Source: Alphaproteobacteria bacterium HGW-Alphaproteobacteria-14 (lineage in GTDB: Bacteria; Pseudomonadota; Alphaproteobacteria; Sphingomonadales; Sphingomonadaceae). From it: a DNA stretch of 59,536 bases. The stretch lies in assembly GCA_002842925.1 (NCBI GenBank), contig PHEL01000035.1:1-59536 (forward strand). The letters run 5' to 3'. A program made the translations under genes and the position numbers. Position 1 is the stretch's first letter. Each line of letters opens with the position of its first letter. The notes beneath the pieces were generated by a model. It was not told the DNA's origin. It worked only from the letters and a program-made list of their open reading frames with translations, and made no database searches. This document shows positions 36,956 to 47,554 of this stretch, in pieces.

Positions 36956-37965
36956 TTGACGCTGCGCGGTGGTTCCGGGCGGAAGTGCCATACCCGCATC
37001 ATCACCCCGACTTTCTCGACCCGCTCAACGCCAGCCTGGGCCAGCACACCGCCGATAGAGGCATTGTTGCCCTGCCATAGCCGGTCCCACGCCCGCGCGG
37101 CTTCGGCCCGTGTGGCATGGCCGCCCAGCGCGGCGATGATCCGCACAATCGTTTCAATCCCCACCACCCGCGGTGCATTGGCGCAATAGGTATAGCCCAG
37201 CGCGCCGGGCGCAGTGTCATCGCGCATCACCATCTCATGCCAATCGCATTCCGCATACCAATCGAGCGCCTGCCAGCTTTCGGCCAAATGTGCCGCGCTC
37301 GCTGCCAGTTGCACCGGATCGAGCCAGTCCGCCGCCTCTGCCAGACGTGTGCGCATCTGCACCCGATCAAAATCGGGATTGGCGTTGGAGGGATCGCTGG
37401 CCGGGGTGATCCCGCCAACTGCCACCACCTGTGCCAACTCCGCCTTGCGCCAACCCAGCAACGGGCGCAGCAGCGTCACCTCGCTGCCAACAATCGTAGT
37501 GCGGGCGCGCACCCCGGCTAGCCCCGCCAGCCCGCTTCCGCGGTTGAGCCGCATCAGCAGGGTTTCGGCCTGATCATCGGCGTGGTGCGCGGTGGCGATT
37601 GCACCCATCCCCATATTCCGCGCCCAGCCTGCCAGCGCGGCATAACGCGCCTCGCGCGCACGGGCCTGCACATTGCCGGGGGCAAGTTCGACCCGCAGCG
37701 CAGTGAAAGGAACCTCTCGCTCGCGCGCGATGCGCTCTACCAGTGCCACCTCACCTGCCGCTTCGGGCCGCAATCCGTGGTCGATGCTGGCTACCGCGAT
37801 CTGACCGGGCAAGGCCGCATGGGCGAGCAGCAACAGCGCCAGACTGTCCGGCCCGCCCGACACCGCCAACCCCAGCGGGCCATCACGCTCTGCCTCGGGC
37901 CACAGCACCGCCAGATCAGCAAGGAACCGGGCGGTTAGCGTTGGCGCGGGTTCGCTTAGTTGCAC
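36952..37965 (-). CDS. tilS: tRNA(Ile)-lysidine synthetase
   Basis: 337 aa; GLAVSGGPDSLALLLLAHAAL (SGGxDS), ATAHHADDQAETLLMRLNRGSGLAGLAG. Confidence 0.94.
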   Translation of the reverse strand: MQLSEPAPTLTARFLADLAVLWPEAERDGPLGLAVSGGPDSLALLLLAHAALPGQIAVASIDHGLRPEAAGEVALVERIAREREVPFTALRVELAPGNVQARAREARYAALAGWARNMGMGAIATAHHADDQAETLLMRLNRGSGLAGLAGVRARTTIVGSEVTLLRPLLGWRKAELAQVVAVGGITPASDPSNANPDFDRVQMRTRLAEAADWLDPVQLAASAAHLAESWQALDWYAECDWHEMVMRDDTAPGALGYTYCANAPRVVGIETIVRIIAALGGHATRAEAARAWDRLWQGNNASIGGVLAQAGVERVEKVGVMMRVWHFRPEPPRSVN

Positions 37966-38951
37966 GTCACCTTGGCGCGGTTGGCCTGATACGCATCTGC
38001 CAGTCGCCCGGAAGCGACCAGCGGATATGTTTCGGCAAATTCAGCCAACGCGATACAGGCCCGCTTGGTATCCTTCATCGCGATCATCGACGCGCCGAGA
38101 TATAACAGGCTGTCAGCCGCGCGGTCGCCGTTCTTGTTCGCCTGATAGTTGCGCAGGAACCAGCGCGCGGCATCTTCGGGCAGGTTGTCATCGAGGAACG
38201 CGCGGCCCAGCAAGTTGCGGCCAAAGCTGATGCGCGAATGGGTGGGGTATTGCTCGACGAATTTGGTCAGTTGCTGTCGCGCTTCGGGATAGAAGCCCGC
38301 GCTCCACAGGCGGAAGCCATAGGAATATTCGTCATCACCGGCATCATCGGTCTGCGGTTTGGCAATTTCCTGCACGGCGGCCAGGCGGCTTGCGCTGGGC
38401 GCGGCCACGGGGGGCGACGCCGCTGGAGCCGAAACTGTTGGTGCCGAAACTGTTGGTGCCGAAACTCTGGGGGACGAAGCCGCCGGGGTCGGAACCGGTG
38501 GGATCATAACGGTGGTTCCAGCCGTCGAAGCCGGAGCCGGAAGGTTCATTGGCGCGCCCGCCGCCGTCTCGATCATCGCGAGCCGTGTTTCCATCTGCGA
38601 CAGCGCATTAGCCTGTTCTTCGGAGCGCGCGGTAAGTGTCCGCAGCTGGCCTTCCAACGCATCGAGCCGCACCAGAATATCGGTCACCGCAGTGGTCGCG
38701 GGAGCGCCGATGTTCGACGCAGTAACAGCACCTCCCTCAGTTCCCGGCGCAATCTGCGGTTCAAAAAACCGACCATCGGCACCGGGGAACACCTTGCGCT
38801 GCAAGGCGCGCACTTCGGACTCGATCTTGCGGATGCGCGCCTCTGCCGCATTATCCTGCGCCATAACGGGCACGGGCGCGGTTACGATCATCGCCGCAGC
38901 AAGTGCCACGCTGGCAAGGCGCAATGGGAATATCCGGAACGCGGTGGTCAT
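37956..38951 (-). CDS. tol-pal associated TPR protein (CpoB/YbgF-like)
   Basis: 331 aa; signal peptide, coiled coil, YSYGFRLWSAGFYPEARQQLTKFVEQYPTHSRISFGRNLLGRAFLDD. Confidence 0.85.
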   Translation of the reverse strand: MTTAFRIFPLRLASVALAAAMIVTAPVPVMAQDNAAEARIRKIESEVRALQRKVFPGADGRFFEPQIAPGTEGGAVTASNIGAPATTAVTDILVRLDALEGQLRTLTARSEEQANALSQMETRLAMIETAAGAPMNLPAPASTAGTTVMIPPVPTPAASSPRVSAPTVSAPTVSAPAASPPVAAPSASRLAAVQEIAKPQTDDAGDDEYSYGFRLWSAGFYPEARQQLTKFVEQYPTHSRISFGRNLLGRAFLDDNLPEDAARWFLRNYQANKNGDRAADSLLYLGASMIAMKDTKRACIALAEFAETYPLVASGRLADAYQANRAKVTCN

Positions 38952-39093
38952 GGCTCGTCAGGCTCCCTGGTAATAGCCGCGCGGGTTTGCAGCGCCGCGC
39001 ATGAACAGATGCGGAATCCTTGCCCCGTCCCGACCGCCAAGTCGAGGGCGCGTTAACCCCTAATCAACGAGAAAATGCGACGCAGTGCGATGG

Positions 39094-40089
39094 TCAGTCG
39101 GGCGTGGCCCCGCCATTACCGTTATCCGAAGGCTCCGGCGCCGGGGCAGGCGTATTAACGGGCGCAGGCGCTGCCGTGACTGCTGGAACCTCCGAACTGC
39201 GCGATGTGGTGACGCGTGCAGGCCGCGACGGTGCGCTGCGTATCGCAGCAGGCGCGCTGCCTGCGGCGGCCATATCGGGGACAACCACTTGCGCCGATGG
39301 CTTGCGCGCCAGCAGCGCTGCGGCCGAAACCGGCGCGTTTGACAGGGTCATCGACCGGTCAGCCAGTTTGGCGGCCGGCTTACCGCCGACAGTAATATCC
39401 AGCGCATCGGGGCGTCCGGTGTTGATCCGGGGATCGGTAGCGGTGGCCGGAACGGTCACAGACTCGCCCCGCTGCAACGTGCGTTCGAGCAGCCGCTCCC
39501 CGCCTTCCTCGTATAGTCGCAGCCACACGCCGTCTTCGAGCGCGGTCAGCACCACGGCCGCGTCCGGATCAGGCGAAGTCATCGCCGTGCCCGTTGTGGC
39601 GACGGGTGCAGGCGCAGGATCTGGGGCCGGAGTGAGCAGCGGGCCTGGTTCGGTTCCCGCGCCGAAATAGGAATTGTAGAATGCAAACGCTCCGACCGCG
39701 AGCACAAGCGCCGCGATCGCCCCAGCCCACGCCAGCCCTGCCGAAGGCAGCCGCGCCGGATCGCCCGGCTCCATTCCCGATCCAGGCACCGTGCGGCGCA
39801 TCGTGCCATCGGCAAGCTCCGATCGTACCGCATCGGTGATCTTGACTGCGTCCAGACCTACGGCTTTGGCAAAGGTGCGTGAAAAGCCGATCGCATAAGC
39901 CCGCGAAGGCAATGCCTCGAACTTCCCTGCCTCTATAGCTTCGAGGTGGCGCACGGGAATGCGGGTTTCTGCCGCGACTTGCGCCAGATCGACCCGCAAC
40001 GCTTCACGCGCGGCGCGCAATTGCTGCCCTGCCCCTACGTTGGGGGTTTCGCCTGCGCCATCCGCGCTTTCGTCGTGCTCGCTGTCCAT
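39094..40089 (-). CDS. helix-turn-helix/DUF4115 protein (RodZ-like)
   Basis: 331 aa; GQQLRAAREALRVDLAQVAAETRIPVRHLEAIEAGKFEALPSRAYAIGFSRTFAKAVGLD, one TM, C-terminal DUF4115-like region. Confidence 0.83.
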   Translation of the reverse strand: MDSEHDESADGAGETPNVGAGQQLRAAREALRVDLAQVAAETRIPVRHLEAIEAGKFEALPSRAYAIGFSRTFAKAVGLDAVKITDAVRSELADGTMRRTVPGSGMEPGDPARLPSAGLAWAGAIAALVLAVGAFAFYNSYFGAGTEPGPLLTPAPDPAPAPVATTGTAMTSPDPDAAVVLTALEDGVWLRLYEEGGERLLERTLQRGESVTVPATATDPRINTGRPDALDITVGGKPAAKLADRSMTLSNAPVSAAALLARKPSAQVVVPDMAAAGSAPAAIRSAPSRPARVTTSRSSEVPAVTAAPAPVNTPAPAPEPSDNGNGGATPD

Positions 40090-40235
40090 GACCCGAATCC
40101 CGCGCCTTCTGCCGAGGCTTTAGTTGTGAATGTGCATGATTTGCCCTTTGACGGGACTCGCCTGTTGCGGGGGGGTCTGTCAAGCGCTGCGCAAGCGGGA
40201 CGGCCCGCGCAGCACTCGCTCAGCCGCATCAGCGA

Positions 40236-42506
40236 TCAATCATACTCGATTTCGCGCGCATCGGCCCATGCTGACAGTTCTGTGCGCAGGTTGCAGCCGG
40301 GGTCAGCCAGCCAGCCGGTCATCGCCGCAGACAGTTCGGCAAGATCGATCTTGCGCACCAATTCCTTGATCGGGCCAACCGCCGCCGGGGTGATCGACAG
40401 ACGGCGATATCCGATCGCCATCAACGCAAGCGCCTCCAGCCTGCGCCCGCCCATTTCGCCGCAGACCCCGATATCAACGCCGCTGCCGATGCTCGATTGC
40501 ATAACCCGCCGCAGGAAGCGGATGATCGAGGTGCTGAGCCAGTCGTAGCGTTCGGCCAGTTTGGGATTGGCACGGTCGGCGGCAAACAGGAACTGGGTGA
40601 GATCATTGGTGCCGATCGACAGAAAGCTAAGGCGCGGCAGCAGCAGATCGAGCACTTCCGCCAGCGCCGGAACTTCCAGCATCGCGCCAAAGTGAATGCG
40701 TTCGGGCAACAGTTTCTTTTTCGAGCGCAGGTAAGCGAGTTGTTCGTTGAACACTGCCTTGGCGGCGTCAAACTCCCACGGCTCGGAAACCATCGGGAAC
40801 ATCACGTAGAGCGACCGTCCAGCCGATGCCTCGATCAGCGAACGCGCCTGCACCTTCATCAACCCTTCGCGTTCCAGCGCGAGCCGCAGCGCGCGCCAGC
40901 CCATCGCCGGGTTTTCATCCTGAGCGGCGATTTCCGAAGCGAGATAGGGCACCGACTTGTCGCCCCCGATATCAACCGTGCGGAAGATCACCGGCTTGTC
41001 GCCAGCCGCCTCCAGCACGTCACGATAAAGCCGGGTCTGGCGGTCGCGCTGCGGCAACGTGGCAGATACGAGGAACTGGAATTCGGTGCGGAACAGGCCG
41101 ACACCGTCGGCACCGGTCATCGCGAGCGAGCTCATATCATCGCGCAGGCCAGCGTTTATCATCACCTGAATGCGCGTGCCGCAGCGGGTAAAGGGTTCGA
41201 CATCACGCAGCGACGCATACGCCGCCTGCTTTTCGCGCGATTTGGCAAACCGCGCCTGAAATGCATCGGCAATCTGCGGTAGTGGGCGCACGATGGCATT
41301 GCCCGCACCTGCATCAAGCAGGATCTCGTCACCTTCGCGGATGGTAGCGCGCACACCTTTCGCACGTCCGATTACCGGCACGTTCATGGCGCGAGCGACG
41401 ATCACCACGTGCGCGGTAAGCGAGCCTTCTTCAAGGATCACGCCCTTCAATCGCCGCTTGTCGTATTCGAGCAATTCCGCCGGGCCAAGATTGCGCGCGA
41501 TCAGGATGGTATCACGGCGCAGCCCTTGTGATGCGGCTGTGCCGACCTGTCCCGAAACCGTGCGCAACAGGCGGTTCGCGAGATCTTCGAGATCGTGCAT
41601 CCGGTCTGCCAGCAACGGATCGTCGATCTCGCGCATCCGCATCCGGGTGTGCTGCTGCACGCGTTCAATCGCTGCCTCGGCGGTCAGGCCGCTATCGATC
41701 GCCTCGTTGATGCGGCGCGACCAGCCTTCGTCATAGGCGAACATCTTGTAGGTTTCGAGCACCTCTTCGTGTTCGCCGCCGACCCCAAATTCGGCCTGGC
41801 TGGCCAGCGTGTCGATCTGTTCGCGCATCCGGTCAAACGCGCGGTAAACCCGTTGGCGTTCGGCCTCGGTGTCCTCGGCCATGACCTGGGTGATCTCGAC
41901 ACGTGGTTGATGATAGACCGCAAACCCGGCCCCCAGCCCTTTCACCAAAGTCAGGCCGGTCAGAGTCTGCGGCCCGGTCTGTTCCTGCGTTAGCCCGCGC
42001 GCTTCTTCTTCATCGACCAGTTCCGCATTGGTGATCAGTTCGGACAGCACCATTGCTGTGGTCTGGAGCGCCTCGATTTCGATGTCTTCATAGCGGCGCG
42101 GCTCGACATGCTGGACGCACAAGACGCCCACCGCGCGCTCGCGGTAAACAATCGGTACGCCCGCAAAGGAGTGGAACTTGTCCTCCCCGGTTTCAGGGCG
42201 GAAGAGGAAGTCAGGGTGTGCCTTTGCTTCAGCCAGGTTGAGCGTATCGACCTTCTGCGCGATCACACCGGTCAGCCCCTCGCCAACGGCCATGCGGGTC
42301 ACGTGCACCGCGCCCTGATTCAGGCCGCGGGTAGCGAAGAGTTCGAGCATGCCTTCGCGCAGCAGGTAAATCGAGCAAACCTCGCTCGACAGGCATTCGC
42401 CGATGATTTCGACCACCTGATCCAGCTTGGCCTGCGCGTGCAGGCGCGATGCCATGACTTCGGTCAGGCGGGTAAGGATCTGGCGGGCGGCAGCGGCAGC
42501 AGTCAT
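40236..42506 (-). CDS. ptsP: phosphoenolpyruvate-protein phosphotransferase PtsP (GAF + EI)
   Basis: 756 aa; N-terminal GAF, EGSLTAHVVIVARAMNVPVIG, GVGLFRTEFQFL, FGAMLEVPALAEVLDLLLPRLSFLSIGTNDLTQFLFAADR. Confidence 0.94.
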   Translation of the reverse strand: MTAAAAARQILTRLTEVMASRLHAQAKLDQVVEIIGECLSSEVCSIYLLREGMLELFATRGLNQGAVHVTRMAVGEGLTGVIAQKVDTLNLAEAKAHPDFLFRPETGEDKFHSFAGVPIVYRERAVGVLCVQHVEPRRYEDIEIEALQTTAMVLSELITNAELVDEEEARGLTQEQTGPQTLTGLTLVKGLGAGFAVYHQPRVEITQVMAEDTEAERQRVYRAFDRMREQIDTLASQAEFGVGGEHEEVLETYKMFAYDEGWSRRINEAIDSGLTAEAAIERVQQHTRMRMREIDDPLLADRMHDLEDLANRLLRTVSGQVGTAASQGLRRDTILIARNLGPAELLEYDKRRLKGVILEEGSLTAHVVIVARAMNVPVIGRAKGVRATIREGDEILLDAGAGNAIVRPLPQIADAFQARFAKSREKQAAYASLRDVEPFTRCGTRIQVMINAGLRDDMSSLAMTGADGVGLFRTEFQFLVSATLPQRDRQTRLYRDVLEAAGDKPVIFRTVDIGGDKSVPYLASEIAAQDENPAMGWRALRLALEREGLMKVQARSLIEASAGRSLYVMFPMVSEPWEFDAAKAVFNEQLAYLRSKKKLLPERIHFGAMLEVPALAEVLDLLLPRLSFLSIGTNDLTQFLFAADRANPKLAERYDWLSTSIIRFLRRVMQSSIGSGVDIGVCGEMGGRRLEALALMAIGYRRLSITPAAVGPIKELVRKIDLAELSAAMTGWLADPGCNLRTELSAWADAREIEYD

Positions 42507-43113
42507 GGAAATATTGGCTTAGGCACTCCGCTGGGTAAATGCAAAAGCGCAGATCACGTCTGCCGCCGCTTGGGCTGAAGTGCAGCGATCAGTGGCTGGC
42601 AATTTCTTCCTTCAATCGCAATTTCTGCTTCTTGATCGCCTGGATCATCGCGGTGTCGGGCACAGGCCTTGCCATTTCATTGGGAAGACACTGCGGTCGA
42701 TGCCATATTGCGTTCTCCTTGCATGCGGGGGGATCCCCCCGAAACAGGCGACTCGGCATAAGCACGGCCGGGCCGCAGAAACCATTGAAACCATATTGAG
42801 CCAGCCTTGCAAAGCCCTGATGGACTGCAAATCGAAGCGACCGCGCCGGACTGATACCAAAGCACGATGAGACTGACTTGGCGCGCTCAGGTCAAGCCCG
42901 TTCGGCGCTTGTGCAATTCCAGCGCCAGAGGCGTCAGCATCTCGGCGCGCTGGAATGAGAAGAACCGGAAGTTGGCCAACAATGCCGCCGCGTGGTGAAA
43001 ATATTGCAAGGCACCTTATCGAATCACACGCGAGCGCGTAGCGGGGCCAATGATTTCGTGAATGCTGTGCCAGCGGGCCGGCGCAGCGCATAAGGCGCAG
43101 AAAGGGATTAAGG

Positions 43114-43323
43114 ATGACTGAGCAGGAACTCAGGAAAAATCTTGAGCTGCTCAAGACCGAGCACCGCGACCTTGACGCCGCGATTGCCGCCTTGACCGAG
43201 GCTGCGCTTGGCAGCTCATCTGCCGATCAGTTGCAGATTGCCCGCCTGAAGAAGCGCAAGCTGCGGCTGAGAGATCAGATCGCGATCATCGAAGACACGC
43301 TGCTGCCCGACATTATTGCGTGA
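43114..43323 (+). CDS. DUF465 (YdcH) family protein
   Basis: 69 aa; LKTEHRDLDAAIAALTEAALGSSSADQLQIARLKKRKLRLRDQIAIIED. Confidence 0.88.
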   Translation: MTEQELRKNLELLKTEHRDLDAAIAALTEAALGSSSADQLQIARLKKRKLRLRDQIAIIEDTLLPDIIA

Positions 43324-43454
43324 TCGCCGTTGCCGGCAGTATGGTTACCAAGTGGTGAAAATTGTTCCGTGTCGGGACGTTTGCAAAAATTGCTTGGAAA
43401 GTAACCATAACCCAGTGGCGGGCCGCCGTTACCAGGCGTAATCTGGCGCACACC

Positions 43455-43919
43455 ATGACCCGAACCACCAGTCTGTCCCGCCCGATCATCGAGGCGCTTT
43501 ATACCGAAGCACTTGTGCTTGCTGATGAAGTCCGCGCGGTGTTTGCCTGCGGCACGCGCCCTGCGGCAATTGGCGAGGACACATATATCCGCCTCGCGCT
43601 GTCCACCGAAGGGTTGAAAACCACCACCCGGATGATGCATCTGCTGGCGTGGCTACTGAATCAACGCGCGCTGATTTCAGGCGAACTCAGCGAAAATCAG
43701 GTGCGACTGCACGGCGCATTACCGCCCGACCGCGGTTCGGACGAGAACCAGCTCGCATTGCTCGAACCCGAAACCCGCGAACTGATCGCCGATACCCAAA
43801 AGCTGCACCAACGCATCGCCCGGCTCGACGAGGCGTGGCGGCAACATTTTGAACTGGCCTCACCCGCGCGCGCGTTTCAGGAACGGATCGGGCGCGAATT
43901 CGGGCGCAATATCGGGTAG
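43455..43919 (+). CDS. DUF1465 family protein (RcdA-like, regulator of CtrA degradation)
   Basis: MTRTTSLSRPIIEALYTEALVLADEVRAVF..., LSTEGLKTTTRMMHLLAWLLNQRAL. Confidence 0.82.
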   Translation: MTRTTSLSRPIIEALYTEALVLADEVRAVFACGTRPAAIGEDTYIRLALSTEGLKTTTRMMHLLAWLLNQRALISGELSENQVRLHGALPPDRGSDENQLALLEPETRELIADTQKLHQRIARLDEAWRQHFELASPARAFQERIGREFGRNIG

Positions 43920-43938
43920 GTCAGTTAGGGTCAGGGCC

Positions 43939-45411
43939 CTAAGCGGCAGCGATCGCTGTTCGCCACCGCTTCAGCCGTTCCTCGCGCACCCCGGCTGCCA
44001 GCTGAGGTGTAAACCGGGCAAGCTGGCCGCGCATCGTCTCTGCCGCCACATCAAGGCTGGGATATAGCCCCACCCCTGTCGCCGCCAGCATTGCTGCGCC
44101 GAGCGCGGTCGTCTCGACAAAGTCGGGCCGCTCAACCGTGATCCCCAGCATATCAGCCAGATCCTGCGCTATCCAACTATTGGCCGCCATGCCGCCATCA
44201 ATCCGCAGGGCTTGCCACGCCGCGCCATCCGCAGCGAAGGCGGTGGCAAGATCATGCGTCTGATGCGCCATCGCCTCCAATGCCGCGCGGGCCAGATGCG
44301 CCTTGCCGCTGGAAAAACTCAGGCCCGCAATCACCCCGCGCGCATCCGCCCGCCAATGTGGCGCGCCAAGCCCTGACAAAGCGGGCACAATCACCACGCC
44401 GCCGCTATCGGGGATCGACCGGGCGAGCGCCTCGGTCTCTGCCGCAAAATCAACAATGCCGAGCGAATCGCGCAGCCATTGCACCAGACTGCCCGCGACA
44501 AATACCGATCCTTCGATGGCATAGGTGCGCTTGCCGTCCAGCTGCGTCAGCACCGTTCCCAGCAGGCGATTGGACGAACGCGGGATGGCTTCACCCTGAC
44601 AGGTCAGCACGAAGGCGCCGGTGCCATAGGTCGCCTTGGTTTGACCGGGCGCAAGGCAGGCCTGCCCGATGGTCGCAGCCTGCTGATCGCCCGCAAAGCC
44701 GGTGATCGGAATGGCGCTTCCGAACAGCGCCGGGTCGGTAGCGATATGATTGCTGGCGCAGTCGATCACCTGCGGCAGCGCGGCGTGCGGCACACCGATG
44801 AGATCGCACAGCCCGGTATCAAACTGCGCGCCCTCCAGCTCCATCAGCAGCGTGCGGCTGGCGTTGGTCGCGTCCGATACGTGGTGAGCACCGCCGGTCA
44901 GCTTGTAAGTCAGCCAGCTTTCAACTGTCCCGAAGGCGAGCGTCCCGCGCTCCGCCGCGCCGCGCACATCGGGCACATTGTCGAGCATCCAACGCATCTT
45001 GGTGCCCGAAAAATAAGGATCCAGCAGCAGCCCGGTGCGGCGCTGCACTTCGGCCTCGTGCCCGGCATCGCGCAGGGCTGCGCAAAATGGTTCGGTGCGG
45101 CGATCCTGCCAGACGATGGCATTGGTGAGCGGCTCGCCGGTCTGGCGATCCCATGCCACCACTGTTTCGCGCTGGTTGGTGATGCCGATGCAGGCGATGC
45201 TGGCCGCGCCGCCTGCCTTGCGGATCACCGCCCGCGCGCAAGCCAGGCTCTTGTCCCAGATTTCGCGCGGGTCATGTTCAACCCAGCCCGATTGCGGATA
45301 ATGTTGAGTCAGCGGCTCCTGCGCGCTCGTCACCAGTGCGCCATCGGCTGTGAACAGCATCGCGCGGGTGGAGGTGGTGCCTTCGTCGAGCACCAAGATG
45401 TAGTCAGCCAT
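43939..45411 (-). CDS. glpK: glycerol kinase
   Basis: 490 aa; YILVLDEGTTSTRAMLFTADG, QHYPQSGWVEHDPREIW, GITNQRETVVAWDRQTGEPLTNAIVWQDRRT. Confidence 0.96.
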   Translation of the reverse strand: MADYILVLDEGTTSTRAMLFTADGALVTSAQEPLTQHYPQSGWVEHDPREIWDKSLACARAVIRKAGGAASIACIGITNQRETVVAWDRQTGEPLTNAIVWQDRRTEPFCAALRDAGHEAEVQRRTGLLLDPYFSGTKMRWMLDNVPDVRGAAERGTLAFGTVESWLTYKLTGGAHHVSDATNASRTLLMELEGAQFDTGLCDLIGVPHAALPQVIDCASNHIATDPALFGSAIPITGFAGDQQAATIGQACLAPGQTKATYGTGAFVLTCQGEAIPRSSNRLLGTVLTQLDGKRTYAIEGSVFVAGSLVQWLRDSLGIVDFAAETEALARSIPDSGGVVIVPALSGLGAPHWRADARGVIAGLSFSSGKAHLARAALEAMAHQTHDLATAFAADGAAWQALRIDGGMAANSWIAQDLADMLGITVERPDFVETTALGAAMLAATGVGLYPSLDVAAETMRGQLARFTPQLAAGVREERLKRWRTAIAAA

Positions 45412-45620
45412 TTTTGTTGCGCTACCGCTTCGCTACTTGAGCGCGAGGGGCCCTGCGCTCTTCTGTGCGACTTAGTCCTAATCGGTTGCGAAGAAACCGC
45501 AAGGGCGACCGCCCGCCCGCAGCGATGCGACCTTCAGACCGTATGAGCGAGGATTGCCAAGCGCGCGGATGCGCGCGCCGGCGCTTGAGGCGCAAACAAA
45601 AGGCGCTCATATGCTAGGGC

Positions 45621-46511
45621 ATGGTAACGATCCCTCCCCAACCCTGGCCCACCGGCATGGCCGAAGCGGTCGAACCGCTGGTGCGCCGCATACTGGCGCC
45701 CAACCCTTCGCCCTATACCTTCACCGGCACCCAGACCTATGTCGTGGGAGAGCCGCAGGGGCCAGACTGTGCGGTGATCGATCCCGGCCCGAATGAGGCT
45801 GCACATATTGATGCGATCATCGCCGCGATTGCCGGTCGGCGGGTGCTGGCGATCATGTGCACTCACACCCACCGCGACCATTCGCCCGCAGCAGCGCCGC
45901 TGGCCGCGCAGACGGGCGCGCCGATTGTCGGCTGCGCGCCATTGGTGCTCGCATCTAACCTGCCGCGCGCGGACGAAGCCTTTGATCCCACCTACGCGCC
46001 TGACCGGGTGCTCGTGGATGGCGAGGGGATGCGCGGCACGGGGTGGACGCTGACTGCGGTAGCCACCCCCGGACACACCTCGAACCACCTGTGCTACGCG
46101 CTGGAAGAAAGCGGCGCGCTGTTCACCGGCGATCACGTGATGGGCTGGTCAACCAGCGTGGTGATCCCGCCCGATGGCGACATGGGCGATTACATGGCGA
46201 GCCTCGACAAGCTGATGATGCGCGATGATGTGCGCTACCATTCCGCCCACGGCGCGGCGATTGAAAAGCCGCGGCAACTGGTGCGCGGCATGATCGGCCA
46301 CCGCCGCCAGCGTGAAGCGCAGATCCTGCGCTTGCTTGGCGAGAGCGCGCGGCCCGTCAGCGACTTCATCCCCGCGATGTACAAAGGCCTCGACCCGCGC
46401 CTGATCCCAGCTGCCGAGATGAGCGTCACCGCGCATCTGATCGATCTGGAAATGCGCGGGCTGGCATCGCGTGAAAGCGCCAGGCAGGACAGTGTCTGGC
46501 GGGTGGCATAA
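45621..46511 (+). CDS. MBL-fold metallo-hydrolase
   Basis: 296 aa; IMCTHTHRDHSPAAAPLAAQTGAPIVG, ALFTGDHVMGWSTSVVIPPDGDMGDYMASL. Confidence 0.92.
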   Translation: MVTIPPQPWPTGMAEAVEPLVRRILAPNPSPYTFTGTQTYVVGEPQGPDCAVIDPGPNEAAHIDAIIAAIAGRRVLAIMCTHTHRDHSPAAAPLAAQTGAPIVGCAPLVLASNLPRADEAFDPTYAPDRVLVDGEGMRGTGWTLTAVATPGHTSNHLCYALEESGALFTGDHVMGWSTSVVIPPDGDMGDYMASLDKLMMRDDVRYHSAHGAAIEKPRQLVRGMIGHRRQREAQILRLLGESARPVSDFIPAMYKGLDPRLIPAAEMSVTAHLIDLEMRGLASRESARQDSVWRVA

Positions 46512-46564
46512 CCACGCCCGCGCCCCTATATCCCCCGCAACTCTCCACGACCGGGATTTGACCG

Positions 46565-47554
46565 ATGAGCATTGTCACCAAAAACCCGACCGGCGCCGAT
46601 CTGCTGGCCGAAATTAACCGTTTGCGCAAAGAGCGTAACGCGGTGATCCTCGCGCATTATTACCAGACGCCGGACATTCAGGACATTGCCGACTTCGTGG
46701 GCGATTCACTGGAGCTGTCGCGCAAGGCAGCGGCAACCGATGCGGACGTGATCCTGTTTTGCGGGGTCAAGTTCATGGCCGATACGGCCAAAATCCTCAG
46801 CCCCCAGAAAACCGTCATCCTGCCCGACATGGACGCCGGGTGCAGCCTTGAGGATTCCTGCCCGCCCGAGAAATTCCGCGCGTTTCGTGAAGCCCACCCC
46901 GATCACATCGCGCTGACCTACATCAATTGTTCGACCGAGGTGAAAGCCCTGTCCGACGTGATCGTAACCAGCTCCAGCGCTGAGACGATCCTTGCGCAGA
47001 TCCCGCCCGAACAGAAGATCATCTTTGGCCCTGACCGGCACCTTGGCGGATACCTTGCCCGCAAGTTCAACCGCGAAATGCTGCTGTGGCCGGGCGTGTG
47101 CATTGTCCACGAAGCCTTCAGTGAGACCGAACTGCTCAAGCTGAAAGAACAGCACCCCGGCGCGCCGGTTGCCGCGCACCCGGAGTGTCCACCGTCGATC
47201 ATCGACCACGCGGACTATGTCGGATCGACCAGCGGCATCCTGGCCTTTGCCAAGGATTTTGAAGGCGACACCCTGATCGTTGCGACAGAACCGCACATCA
47301 TCCACCAGATGGAAAAGGCGCTGCCCGAAAAGACCTTCATCGGCGCGCCGGGGGCGGACGGCAACTGTTCGTGCAACATCTGCCCCTACATGGCGCTCAA
47401 CACGATGGAGAAGATGTACACCGCGCTGCGCGACCTTTCCCCGCAGATCGAGATCGAGGAAGGCATCCGCCTGAAAGCCAAGCGCAGCCTCGACCGGATG
47501 CTCGAAATGGCGAGCGGGACTGTGGGATTGGGCGATCTGGGGGCAAAGACATGA
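46565..47554 (+). CDS. nadA: quinolinate synthase
   Basis: 329 aa; VILAHYYQTPDIQDIADFVGDSLELSRKA, DMDAGCSLEDSCPPEKF, YINCSTEVKALSD, GADGNCSCNICPYMALNTMEKM. Confidence 0.96.
   Translation: MSIVTKNPTGADLLAEINRLRKERNAVILAHYYQTPDIQDIADFVGDSLELSRKAAATDADVILFCGVKFMADTAKILSPQKTVILPDMDAGCSLEDSCPPEKFRAFREAHPDHIALTYINCSTEVKALSDVIVTSSSAETILAQIPPEQKIIFGPDRHLGGYLARKFNREMLLWPGVCIVHEAFSETELLKLKEQHPGAPVAAHPECPPSIIDHADYVGSTSGILAFAKDFEGDTLIVATEPHIIHQMEKALPEKTFIGAPGADGNCSCNICPYMALNTMEKMYTALRDLSPQIEIEEGIRLKAKRSLDRMLEMASGTVGLGDLGAKT

Noticed and set aside
42580-42720. Possible second DUF465 gene on the minus strand (MARPVPDTAMIQAIKKQKLRLKEEIASH)
   Set aside because: The C-terminal text looks like DUF465 but only ~28 codons follow an ATG and I could not place a convincing N-terminus; too weak to list as a gene.
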